Shown one piece after another: positions 33,765 to 41,910 of a stretch of 64,000 bases of DNA. Positions within the stretch are counted from its first letter, which is position 1. Each line of letters begins with the position of its first letter. A program made the position numbers and the translations under genes. The notes beneath the pieces were generated by a model. It saw only the letters and a program-made list of their open reading frames with translations, was not told the DNA's origin and did no database searches. The stretch is from Phycisphaerales bacterium (lineage in GTDB: Bacteria > Planctomycetota > Phycisphaerae > Phycisphaerales > UBA1924): assembly GCA_029260455.1 (NCBI GenBank), contig JAJDDF010000011.1:377130-441129 (forward strand). The letters run 5' to 3'.

Positions 33765-35132
33765 ATGCCTACTCCACTTCGTGCACGCTATTTCGCTGGG
33801 GCGCTTTCGCTGAGCATCGCTGCCGCTGGCGTGTGGTGGATCACGGCACGAGCGCATGGCGGTTCACCAGCGGCATTCGAAGAAGATTGGGTGACATGGG
33901 TTGCACACAAGCAGCGCGCTGGCGGAACCGAGCAGGGCGGTGATGCGTGGAAACGAATGGCGCGGGCTGCCGATGCGTGGAACAAGATATCCCAGAACAT
34001 GTGGCCCGCCCATCCGCAAGCGTGTGAGACGTGGATCATGAACGTGCTGACTGATCCCGATCGGCCAGGCGACGATCCGGTCGTGCAGCATGCCGTGAAG
34101 TGTTTGGAGGCGGCGCGCGCGCAGGGTGTGTTTGCGGATGCGCAGGCGTGGCTCGCGGGCGGCGCTCCGGTCGAGCCTTGGGACGAGAATGACACGCCCT
34201 CGCGCGGGCATCACTTCGGCTCGGTGTTGTCAGCGCTCATGTGCATGACGCACCTTGACGCGATGCGCGGCGATGACAGCTCCCGAGCGCAACGGTTTGA
34301 GATAGCGTTCGCCATGGCTGCTGCTTGCGCGACGGACCAATGGTTGAGTTGCACCGCCGCCGGGGAATGGGAAGCGGAGGCCATGCAGGAGGTGCGCTAC
34401 CAACTGGTCGCACAACCGATGAGCGATGGACTGCTTGAAAACCTGCTCGCGCTGGTCAAAGTAGACAAGTACCCATCCTGGGGGGGTCTTGTCGAGGGCG
34501 AACTCCAGTATCAAGAGAGAGTAGGCGTGCGAGCCAAAGAGAGATTCAAGAGCACCGGCGACTACCACGCCTATGTGCGCGAACGTCGAGTGTGGTCGGG
34601 AGAATTTGCGGAAAACCCACCGGCCACCGTTGCTGAGCCGATACCGCTGGAATTGCCGAAGCGGCTGCTTCGCCTGAACTGGTCAGCTGGGGACGGCATG
34701 GACTTCTGGCAGAGCATTCTCCACGGGCTCCGCCGGCAGGCCTTACTGCGCCTTCTCGAACGGCGCGGCACAGCGTGTCTGCTTGCGATTGATCTCTTCG
34801 CGGTGCGCGAAGGGCGCTTGCCGAAGTCGCTTGATGAAGCTGCCGATGCGGCGGGGCTCAATAAGAAGATGCGGATCGATCCGTCGGCTGGCGAGCCGTA
34901 TGTGTATCGCATTGATCCGAGTGCGCCGCACGGCTACGTGCTGTACTCTCGCGGAATCGACGGCGTCGATAACAACGGGCGCTTTGACCTGCCGCACTAC
35001 GCGACTGAGGCCTTGCGCAAAGGGGGCGAGGGCTTTGATTACAACCTACTTGAGCCGCGTTTTGTACCACCGCCGGTGAACGAACAGCCGGTGGGGGTAT
35101 GTGGGAATGGGCAGCCCGGGTGGCCGAATTAA
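33765..35132 (+). CDS. exported protein of unknown function with GspG-like C-terminal segment
   Basis: About 455 residues. An N-terminal hydrophobic segment (YFAGALSLSIAAAGVWWITA) serves as a signal or anchor. The large middle is helical and rich in Trp, Met and Cys. The last ~120 residues have the layout seen after many planctomycete pseudopilin-like proteins: LAIDLFAVREGRLPKSLDEA, then DPSAGEPYVYRID and the loop SRGIDGVDNNGRFD, an Asp/Asn-rich turn that may bind Ca2+. Function unknown. No RBS is clear; a GTG three codons upstream is an alternative start. Confidence 0.6.
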   Translation: MPTPLRARYFAGALSLSIAAAGVWWITARAHGGSPAAFEEDWVTWVAHKQRAGGTEQGGDAWKRMARAADAWNKISQNMWPAHPQACETWIMNVLTDPDRPGDDPVVQHAVKCLEAARAQGVFADAQAWLAGGAPVEPWDENDTPSRGHHFGSVLSALMCMTHLDAMRGDDSSRAQRFEIAFAMAAACATDQWLSCTAAGEWEAEAMQEVRYQLVAQPMSDGLLENLLALVKVDKYPSWGGLVEGELQYQERVGVRAKERFKSTGDYHAYVRERRVWSGEFAENPPATVAEPIPLELPKRLLRLNWSAGDGMDFWQSILHGLRRQALLRLLERRGTACLLAIDLFAVREGRLPKSLDEAADAAGLNKKMRIDPSAGEPYVYRIDPSAPHGYVLYSRGIDGVDNNGRFDLPHYATEALRKGGEGFDYNLLEPRFVPPPVNEQPVGVCGNGQPGWPN

Positions 35133-35141
35133 ACCCGGCGT

Positions 35142-36134
35142 TTATTCCGGTTGATCCTCCCCCTTCACACACCACCGCAGCGCTTCCGCAAGTTCCTCCC
35201 GCGATGGAAAGCCATGCCCGAGCCCCGGAATCGCGCGGCGTTTCACGGTCATGCCCGCATCCGTGAATGCCTTCTCTGCCTCGACATAGGTCGGCGCCGG
35301 GCCATCGTTCGCACCGATGAGCAGATACCACTTCGGGCGCTTGCCCTCGGTCGGCGTGTCGGCAACATCCGCCTCGTAATGTCCATTGACCGGAATGACG
35401 GCGTAAAAAAGTTCCGCGTGCGTCTGCCCAATATCAAAGGCAATATTTGCACCTTGTGAATAGCCTGCAAGAATCACGCGGTCGATCGCCCACTGCTTCT
35501 TCGCCCAGTCAAGCAGGTGCAATACATACCACTCCGCCTCATCGCGATAGACCCAGCTGTACCCATCGCCATCAGGGCGCAAGGCATCGGGCGTGACGAG
35601 TATGGCACTATGCCGTTTCGCATGGCGGTGAAAGGCGGCGGCCATACTTGCTCCCGTCCCCCCCGAACCATGCAGCACAATGATGAGCGTCGTGGGGCGC
35701 TCGGCATCAAAGGCCGGCGGCAACACAACCTGCGGTTCTATATCCACGGCGGCGCGTTTGAATCGCTCAAGCCGCGCCGTTGCATTGGCGCGCACGATCT
35801 TTTCAGCTTCTCCAAAGCGCGGGTGCTTGCGAATGGGATCAAGATCGCTGTCGGTTTCGATCGAGCGCACACCGCCGTATCCAGCTTGGCCTGCTTTGAC
35901 GAGCCAGTCCGCAGCGTCATCGAGTTTGCCCGCCTGCCCAAGTGCGCACGCGGCGTTGTACATCCACACCGAGTTCTTCGTCGATTGCGCTTTCGAGACC
36001 GCCATGTTCGCGGCCGCTTCATATTGACCGGCCACCATGACGCGCTCAAAATCACGAGCCGATTGTGCAGATGCATGGGACACGCAAGTCCAAAGGATGG
36101 CGAATACGAGAAATCGGGCGAAAAATCTGGTCAT
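35142..36134 (-). CDS. secreted alpha/beta-hydrolase (esterase/phospholipase-like) with TPR-like N-terminus
   Basis: 330 residues. A signal peptide (FFARFLVFAILWTCVSHASA) with an A-x-A cleavage site is followed by a short helical repeat region (residues ~25-105: MYNAACALGQAGKLDDAADWL, one TPR-like unit). The hydrolase domain shows the oxyanion LHGSGGTG, nucleophile GYSQG (Ser ~225), acid IGANDG (~276) and GLGHGF His (~305), the pattern of polyhydroxybutyrate-depolymerase/phospholipase-carboxylesterase proteins. Substrate unknown. RBS GGAG at six bases. The gene is convergent with the preceding plus-strand gene, ten bases apart. Confidence 0.8.
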   Translation of the reverse strand: MTRFFARFLVFAILWTCVSHASAQSARDFERVMVAGQYEAAANMAVSKAQSTKNSVWMYNAACALGQAGKLDDAADWLVKAGQAGYGGVRSIETDSDLDPIRKHPRFGEAEKIVRANATARLERFKRAAVDIEPQVVLPPAFDAERPTTLIIVLHGSGGTGASMAAAFHRHAKRHSAILVTPDALRPDGDGYSWVYRDEAEWYVLHLLDWAKKQWAIDRVILAGYSQGANIAFDIGQTHAELFYAVIPVNGHYEADVADTPTEGKRPKWYLLIGANDGPAPTYVEAEKAFTDAGMTVKRRAIPGLGHGFPSREELAEALRWCVKGEDQPE

Positions 36135-36230
36135 CTGGTTCTCCAACTCCCCTGCATCGTAATGCCGGGGCTTGAAACGGAGCTTACACTTCCCTGATAC
36201 CGATGAGTCCCTCTTTGGAGGCCCGCTTCC

Positions 36231-37979
36231 ATGTCAACCATGTCCCCCCGCAAGAGCACGCCCAATCCCGATCAGGTTGATCCGCACGCGGTGACCATCT
36301 CGGGGCTTGTCCTCGATCCGAGTTATGGTCCGGAGAATCCCGCGGATGCCCTCAAAAATATTGACTGCGAAATTCCAGCGCCGGGGCAATATCCCTATAC
36401 GCGCGGCCTCTTTCCGCAGGGCTATCGCACGCGACTCTGGACCATGCGGCAGTTTGCGGGCTTCGGGTCCGCCGACGACACCAACAAGCGCTTCAAGTAT
36501 TTGCTGGAGCAGGCCAAGACATCCAAGGCCAAGGCCAATACGGGTCTGTCCACGGCGTTTGATTTGCCGACCCTCATGGGCCGCGATTCTGATGATGCAC
36601 TTTCGGCAGGTGAAGTCGGGCGTTGTGGCGTTGCGATCGACACCATCGAAGACATGCACCGTCTCTATAAGGACATCCCGATTGATTCAGTGACCGTCTC
36701 GCAAACCATCAACGGACCCGCCGCGGTCATCTGGGCGATGTACATCGCAATGGCCAAACAACTCGGTGTCGAAGCGGACCAACTCGGCGGCACACTTCAG
36801 AATGACATCCTCAAAGAGTTTCATTCGCAAAACGAATACATCTATCCGCCCGAGCCTTCGGTGAAACTTGTCATCGATACGATCGAGTATCAGTCGAAGT
36901 TCATGCCCAAGTGGAACAGTGTGTCGATCTCCGGCTATCACATTCGCGAGGCAGGATCGAGCGCCACGCAGGAACTTGCATTTACTTTGCGTGATGGCAT
37001 GGAATATGTCGAAGAAGCGATTCTGCGCGGCCTTGATGTCAACGATTTTGCCCCGCGCCTGAGCTTCTTCTTCAACGCGCACAACGAATTCTTCGAGGAA
37101 ATCTGCAAACTGCGCGCTGCACGGCGCATCTGGGCGCGCATGATGAAAGATCGCTACGGCGCGACCAACCCCAAGGCATGGTTCATGAAGACGCATGTGC
37201 AAACCGCCGGGTGTTCGCTCACCGAGCAGCAGCCGCTGAATAACATTGTGCGCGTTGCCTATCAGGCGATGGCGGGCGTGCTTGGGGGGTGTCAGAGTTT
37301 GCACACCGATTCAATGGACGAAACCCTCGGATTGCCTACCGAACAGGCAGCCACCGTCGCGCTGCGCACGCAGCAGATTCTCGCCCACGAAACGGGCGTC
37401 ACGCGCGTGACTGATCCCCTGGGCGGCTCATGGTTCATCGAACAACTCACTGACACTATGGAGCGCGAAGCCATGGGACTGATCGCCGAGATCGACGCGA
37501 TGGGCAACGGGCCTTTCAAGCTTTCACCCGGCACGACGGAGAACATTGGCGGCCGCGCCGGTGCAGTTTCAGGTATTCATAAGGGCTACTTCCGTCGCGC
37601 CATCGCCGAAGCGGCGTATCGGTTCAGTGAAGAATGCGAAGCGCACGACCGCATCATCGTGGGCGTCAATGAATATGTCGATGACAATGAAGATCGCCAG
37701 ATCGATATTCTCGAAATCTCGCACGCTGTCGAGACCGACCAGTGTGAACAGTTGACGAAGTTCAAGCAGAATCGCGATGCCAATGCGGTCAAGAGCGCAC
37801 TCGAAGAAATTCGCGATGCAGCCCGCGGCAATTCCAAACTCGCCCGCGAAGCTGGCATTTCTCCAGAAAACGTGATGCCCGCGCTCGTCGAAGGCGCGCT
37901 CGCGGGATGCACACTCGGTGAAATGGTGCAGGCGATGGCGGATATCTATGGCAGGTACGCTGGCGGGCCGGAGTGGTGA
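36231..37979 (+). CDS. adenosylcobalamin-dependent acyl-CoA mutase, large subunit, isobutyryl-CoA mutase-like
   Basis: 582 residues forming the mutase TIM barrel without a C-terminal B12 domain. Typical segments: GLFPQGYRTRLWTMRQFAGF, GLSTAFDLPTLMGRDSDD, SISGYHIREAGSSATQELAF, QTAGCSLTEQQPLNNIVR and QSLHTDSMDETLGLP. At the two positions that set substrate specificity in methylmalonyl-CoA mutase (Tyr89, Arg207) this protein has Phe (RQFAGF) and Gln (KEFHSQNEYIYPP). That is the pair known from isobutyryl-CoA mutases. It would interconvert isobutyryl-CoA and n-butyryl-CoA, with B12 bound by a partner such as the protein at 39698-40861. RBS GGAGG lies at nine bases. Confidence 0.88.
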   Translation: MSTMSPRKSTPNPDQVDPHAVTISGLVLDPSYGPENPADALKNIDCEIPAPGQYPYTRGLFPQGYRTRLWTMRQFAGFGSADDTNKRFKYLLEQAKTSKAKANTGLSTAFDLPTLMGRDSDDALSAGEVGRCGVAIDTIEDMHRLYKDIPIDSVTVSQTINGPAAVIWAMYIAMAKQLGVEADQLGGTLQNDILKEFHSQNEYIYPPEPSVKLVIDTIEYQSKFMPKWNSVSISGYHIREAGSSATQELAFTLRDGMEYVEEAILRGLDVNDFAPRLSFFFNAHNEFFEEICKLRAARRIWARMMKDRYGATNPKAWFMKTHVQTAGCSLTEQQPLNNIVRVAYQAMAGVLGGCQSLHTDSMDETLGLPTEQAATVALRTQQILAHETGVTRVTDPLGGSWFIEQLTDTMEREAMGLIAEIDAMGNGPFKLSPGTTENIGGRAGAVSGIHKGYFRRAIAEAAYRFSEECEAHDRIIVGVNEYVDDNEDRQIDILEISHAVETDQCEQLTKFKQNRDANAVKSALEEIRDAARGNSKLAREAGISPENVMPALVEGALAGCTLGEMVQAMADIYGRYAGGPEW

Positions 37980-38006
37980 GCCCTACCCTTTGGAAGGACA
38001 ATTGAC

Positions 38007-38762
38007 ATGGACCTTGCCACCATCCGATCTCGCACGACATCCTCCCCGTTTGTGCCTTTCACGCTCAACCTTGCCGATGGGCGCACGTTTCGCGTGACCC
38101 ATCCCGAGTTCGTCGCGTTTCCACCAGAGGGCAGGCGCTATGTCATTGTCTTTCTTGAAGATGATGCGCACGATTTTGAGATGATCGACCCTATGCTCGT
38201 GACTTCACTTCAGGTCGACAAGCCGGGTTCAAATGGCAAGTCCAACGGCAACGCCAATGGTCGCCCCAATGGCTGGGCAGGCATTGGCATGCTTGTCCTG
38301 CTCATCACAGTCGCGCTTATTCTCTTTATCGCTGTGGGCATGCCCACGGGCTCGACAACGCCGCCCGGCGGTGCCACCCCAACGCCCGGCGCGGCCAACA
38401 CCACATGGAAACAAAAGAACCCCGGCGCTGCGCCGCAGCAAGGCGTCCAAGGTGGTGGGTATCTCGGTGCCCTTGCGCGCGGCAACCGCAAAGCGCGTGG
38501 CACCATCTCTGCGATCAGCGCTATGGAAATGGCGCGGCTTGGGGCGATCTACGAACTCGAAAATGGCCGCTATCCCGAAACTGTTGAAGACTTGGGCTAC
38601 GATGCAACAGTTCTCAAGGATGAGTGGGGCACGCCTTTATTCTTCACGATGGGCAAGGATGAAATCACGCGGCGCACCATCATGCTTGTGCAAAGCGCCG
38701 GTCCCGATGGCATCGCTGACAATGAAGATGACCTGGTGCTTGAACAGCCCATGCCGTTCTGA
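38007..38762 (+). CDS. membrane protein with small N-terminal domain and GspG-like C-terminal segment
   Basis: 251 residues. Residues 1-70 (SSPFVPFTLNLADGRTFRV, then HPEFVAFPPEGRRYVIVF) form a small strand-rich domain that occurs alone in many planctomycetes. After a Gly/Asn-rich linker there is one transmembrane helix (AGIGMLVLLITVALILFIAV, ~95-113), then a Pro/Thr-rich spacer. The C-terminal ~90 residues (LGAIYELENGRYPETVEDLG, DEWGTPLFFTM, SAGPDGIADNEDDLVL) match the tail of type II secretion pseudopilins (GspG), including the acidic GPDG...D loop that binds Ca2+. The usual N-terminal pilin helix is missing. It is followed by a strong terminator. Confidence 0.7.
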   Translation: MDLATIRSRTTSSPFVPFTLNLADGRTFRVTHPEFVAFPPEGRRYVIVFLEDDAHDFEMIDPMLVTSLQVDKPGSNGKSNGNANGRPNGWAGIGMLVLLITVALILFIAVGMPTGSTTPPGGATPTPGAANTTWKQKNPGAAPQQGVQGGGYLGALARGNRKARGTISAISAMEMARLGAIYELENGRYPETVEDLGYDATVLKDEWGTPLFFTMGKDEITRRTIMLVQSAGPDGIADNEDDLVLEQPMPF

Positions 38763-38790
38763 TTCTGCATCCACTCTCAAAAAACAACAA

Positions 38791-38819
38791 ACCCCCCGGT
38801 TCTGTATTCGCCGGGGGGT
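38791..38819 (+). terminator. hairpin terminator after 38007-38762
   Basis: A perfect 9-bp stem ACCCCCCGG/CCGGGGGGT with an 11-base loop is preceded by an A-rich stretch and followed only by TCTTG, so the T-run is weak. It ends the mutase-pseudopilin transcript. Confidence 0.7.
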
Positions 38820-39350
38820 CTTGAAATCACTTTGGCAGAAGCCTTTTCAGCGAAGCCTTGACGCAAGGCCCGCGGATGTGCAATCGTTCAGGTTGACGAC
38901 CGATTCGCGTCATTTCGACGCAGGAGCGGGAAACCGGTAATGCGCACAATCGTGTATTTCACAAACCAAGTGCGCCGGGACCGTCCCGTGCTCATCGCTT
39001 TCAGCCGTCAGTCCTGCACACGCAGCCCGAACCGGCTGCACGCGTCATGATGCTCAAAAGCATTGCGCCATGTCGGGGCGGCGCTCACCCTTGAAACTTA
39101 CCCGGCGGAGAATCGTCCATTGCATTTGCCCCCAAGCAGGTGTGTGTGGCTTTCACAAGCAAGCCGTTTCATGCAACTGACCCGGTCAACAATCACACGG
39201 TATCATTCGTTTATGCACAAGCCAAGGATTTTCTGTGGTGTTATATCGAAGTTCTCAAAAATGACCAATTGTGGTGGGCCAGATGAGGGTTATCGTTTGA
39301 AATAATGCACAAATGGACTCGCGCAGCACTTGCGCGACCAACACCCGGAC
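38820..39350. other. intergenic stretch with no recognised gene
   Basis: About 530 bases between the terminator and the DUF1294 gene. I see no credible ORF, tRNA or riboswitch. Local features are inverted TTGACGACC-like motifs near 38895 and a more AT-rich block near 39190-39310, which may hold promoters. A short 80-codon plus-strand frame at 39063 lacks an RBS and protein-like composition. Confidence 0.4.
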
Positions 39351-39638
39351 CTAAAGAAATTTCTTCTGCACTGCAATCCACGCCGCCACATGCACAAGCA
39401 CAATCAAGAACGTCACCATCTGAAACCAGCGCTTTCGAATCTTGTGTCGAAGAATGCGCTGTGCGAAGAATGCCCCCGGCCACCCGCCAAGCAGCGCCAC
39501 AAAATGCAGCATTTGTTCCGGGATGCGCCAGGCCCCGCGCTGTGCGCATCGTTTGTCGCGCCAATAGAGCACCACTGCGATGAAACTCATCGCGCCATAC
39601 CACGCCAACACCGCGTACCACCTCATATCCATGTCCAA
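39351..39638 (-). CDS. DUF1294-family small membrane protein
   Basis: 95 residues with three hydrophobic segments. The signature DKRCAQRGAWRIPEQMLHFV and ALLGGWPGAFFAQRILRHKI is diagnostic of DUF1294, a family often fused to cold-shock domains in other bacteria. Function is unknown. It is encoded antisense between the mutase-region terminator and the B12/GTPase gene. Its start is uncertain between two nearby Met codons (MDMDMRW). Confidence 0.85.
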   Translation of the reverse strand: MDMDMRWYAVLAWYGAMSFIAVVLYWRDKRCAQRGAWRIPEQMLHFVALLGGWPGAFFAQRILRHKIRKRWFQMVTFLIVLVHVAAWIAVQKKFL

Positions 39639-39697
39639 ACCCTACCCAGCTTTACCTTGTGGAGCCCGTCCTTAATTTCTCCTACGATGGGTGAACA

Positions 39698-40861
39698 ATG
39701 CCATCACACGCCCTCCATGTCGCCACCACCGAATTTGAAAAGCTCGACCGCTGCGCCGAACTGCCCCATCGTCCCCGCGTCCTCTTGGGCAAGATGGGCC
39801 TCGATGGGCACGATCGTGGCGTGAAGGTCATAGCCCGTGCCCTGCGCGATTCAGGTGTTCATGTCATCTATTCAGGCCTCTGGCAAACGCCGCGCTCTCT
39901 TGCCATCAGTGCCCGCGATGAAGATGTCGATGTCATCGCCGCCTCCATGATGAGCAATTCACACCTCGTGCTCGGGCCGCGCCTTGTCGAAAGCATGCGC
40001 GATATCGGGCGAGGTGATATCCCCGTACACATGGGCGGCATCCTGCCTCAGGATGACATTCCCAAATTGGTTGAGTTGGGCGTTGCCGCCTGCTACACCA
40101 CGGGTGTTGGTTTGCTGGATATCGTCGAGGCGGTCAAAAGCACTGTGCATGCGCGCAAGGCACAGATTTCCGAACACCCGACCGCCCAGCTTGCGCGTGA
40201 CATTTCACTTCTCCACGAATCAGGCACATTGCGCACCGATGCTCCCCGCCGCAGGCCAAAGCACGTCATTGGTGTGACAGGCTCACCCGGTGCCGGCAAA
40301 AGTACGCTTGTTGCCGCGCTTGCCGCCGAACACGCCCGTCGCGCACAAGAAGATGCTTCACTTGGCCGCGTCGCAGTAGTCGCCTTTGATCCCCAGTCGC
40401 CGATCAGCAAAGGGGCGCTGCTTGGCGATCGCCTGCGTGTTGATTTCAATTCTCTTGGTCAGGCGGTGTTTTACCGTTCCCTTGCTATCGCAGGCGAGGA
40501 CTACCATGCCCTTGATGACATCATCGAACTTGTCGGCGGGTGCGCCGCGCCGGACGGCATGCAGCTCTTCGACACACTCTTCATCGAAACTGTTGGCGCC
40601 GGGCAAAATGAAGTGCGCATTCGCGAGCATGTCGATGCCACTGCGCTTGTGCTCGTGCCCGGCATGGGTGATGCGGTGCAGATGGATAAGGCCGGCATTC
40701 TCGAAATTGCAGATATTTTTGTGTGCAACAAGGCTGACCATCAAGGGCAGAACGAATTGATGCGCGACCTCCGCGAAATTGCTGGTCGCCGGCAGGTCAT
40801 CGAAACCGTTGCCACCAAGGGACAGGGCATGACCGATTTGTACGAGGCTCTGCTTGGCTGA
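39698..40861 (+). CDS. fusion of B12-binding domain and MeaB/MeaI-like GTPase (acyl-CoA mutase partner)
   Basis: 387 residues. Residues ~25-155 are the cobalamin-binding domain of acyl-CoA mutases: GKMGLDGHDRGVKVIARAL carries the DxHxxG lower-ligand His, and HMGGILPQDDIPKLVELGV follows. Residues ~185-385 are a P-loop GTPase of the G3E/MeaB family: Walker A GVTGSPGAGKSTLVAAL, FDPQSPISKGALLGDR, FIETVGAGQNEV (switch region) and NKAD (guanine specificity). In IcmF these two modules are fused N-terminal to the mutase barrel; here the barrel is the separate gene at 36231-37979. It should bind B12 and gate cofactor loading. A GGGTGA precedes the ATG. Confidence 0.88.
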   Translation: MPSHALHVATTEFEKLDRCAELPHRPRVLLGKMGLDGHDRGVKVIARALRDSGVHVIYSGLWQTPRSLAISARDEDVDVIAASMMSNSHLVLGPRLVESMRDIGRGDIPVHMGGILPQDDIPKLVELGVAACYTTGVGLLDIVEAVKSTVHARKAQISEHPTAQLARDISLLHESGTLRTDAPRRRPKHVIGVTGSPGAGKSTLVAALAAEHARRAQEDASLGRVAVVAFDPQSPISKGALLGDRLRVDFNSLGQAVFYRSLAIAGEDYHALDDIIELVGGCAAPDGMQLFDTLFIETVGAGQNEVRIREHVDATALVLVPGMGDAVQMDKAGILEIADIFVCNKADHQGQNELMRDLREIAGRRQVIETVATKGQGMTDLYEALLG

Positions 40862-41897
40862 ATCGTTGCCCACTGCGTTGCCACAAGACGTACGCGATGA
40901 AGCTGAAGCCACCGGCCTGCGCCTCGCTGCCTGCGTGCGTCACACGTTGCAGGTCGTCATCGGCAACAACCCCACAGCCCACACTGTCTCCAAAGACATC
41001 GCCCTCGATGGCGTTATCGCAAAGCGCATCGTGCGCATGACGCGCCAGGGAATCACCGGCGCAGAAGCTGTCACCCGAGCGCCAAGTGCTGAAAATCTGC
41101 GCGTTTTCGCTGATCGGTGTGCGAAATCATTGTCGCCGCTCGATCTCGATGCCCTGCGCGATGCCATTGGCCGCTTTGAATCGCTCATCCGCCGCGCAGG
41201 CGCAAGCAAGGGCGAACTGACATCGCTGTTGCGCACGCCGCAACAACCCGCCGGGCCTTCATCACAGCCGCGCTTGCTTCTTCGACGAGAAACAGACAAC
41301 ACAATCCGAGCGCTCGATGATGCCGATACGGATGCCAACCCCTGGGCGCACTGGTCAGGGCTCAATATTCTCGCATCCGATGCTGATCTCGACGCGCTGC
41401 TTGCATTGTCTTCGCCGCGTGTGATGTGTTTCTCTGGCACACCTGCCAACGATCTTTTTGAGCGATCCTCCGATGCATGGCTACCCCGTGCCTTCGAACA
41501 GCTTTGCGATATCTGCGCAAAGCTCGCCCCACAACTCTCGGCCCGGAACCGCACGCTACTCCTTCGCCCGCACGCCCGCCATGTGCTTTCCGATGTTGCC
41601 CGATGCGCCTCATTTCTTCGCGATGTCGTCCGCCCCATGCATTGGCCCGTCGCCCTCGCCCTCGACCCACTGGCGATGCTCGAAGATGACATGCAGGTCA
41701 GCGCCATCTTTCACATCACCCGCACCTTCGAAACCCTCGGCCCAATGTGCTCGTGCGTCTTACTCCCTCTCCCTCGGGGAGAGGGTGGATCCCGACGAAG
41801 TCGGGAGACGGGTGAGGGGTCGCTCTCCATGGTGATTCAATCCCTCATCGACCGCTTCGTCCCGCCGCACATCCCGCTCATCTTCGACGCCGTGTAA
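40854..41897 (+). CDS. protein of unknown function translated with the B12/GTPase gene
   Basis: 347 residues from a TTG that overlaps the preceding stop by eight bases, implying coupling. Residues ~10-90 are helical and look DNA- or protein-binding (ACVRHTLQVVIGNNPTAHTV, SKDIALDGVIAKRIVRMT). The second half has strand-helix alternation that could be a TIM-barrel-like domain (TLLLRPHARHVLSDVARC, WPVALALDPLAMLEDDM). I do not recognise the family. Near the C-terminus a family B repeat contributes about 20 residues (LLPLPRGEGGSRRSRETGEG) in frame. The position after the B12/GTPase gene suggests a link to the mutase system, unproven. Confidence 0.55.
   Translation: MAESLPTALPQDVRDEAEATGLRLAACVRHTLQVVIGNNPTAHTVSKDIALDGVIAKRIVRMTRQGITGAEAVTRAPSAENLRVFADRCAKSLSPLDLDALRDAIGRFESLIRRAGASKGELTSLLRTPQQPAGPSSQPRLLLRRETDNTIRALDDADTDANPWAHWSGLNILASDADLDALLALSSPRVMCFSGTPANDLFERSSDAWLPRAFEQLCDICAKLAPQLSARNRTLLLRPHARHVLSDVARCASFLRDVVRPMHWPVALALDPLAMLEDDMQVSAIFHITRTFETLGPMCSCVLLPLPRGEGGSRRSRETGEGSLSMVIQSLIDRFVPPHIPLIFDAV
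41758..41820. repeat. family B repeat inside the 40854-41897 coding region
   Basis: TACTCCCTCTCCCTCGGGGA continues as GAGGGTGGATCCCGACGAAG, then a TCGGGA stem and GACGGGTGAGGGG. It is very close to the intergenic copy at 17111-17168. It is in frame, adding residues ~302-322 close to the C-terminus. Confidence 0.8.
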
Positions 41898-41910
41898 ACT
41901 GCCCCGCATC

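Noticed and set aside
39063-39305. 80-codon plus-strand frame in the intergenic stretch
   Set aside because: No RBS, no recognisable motif and unconvincing composition.
38820-39350. Possible cobalamin riboswitch upstream of the B12/GTPase gene
   Set aside because: No B12-box-like conserved segment or plausible fold was recognised, and a minus-strand gene intervenes.
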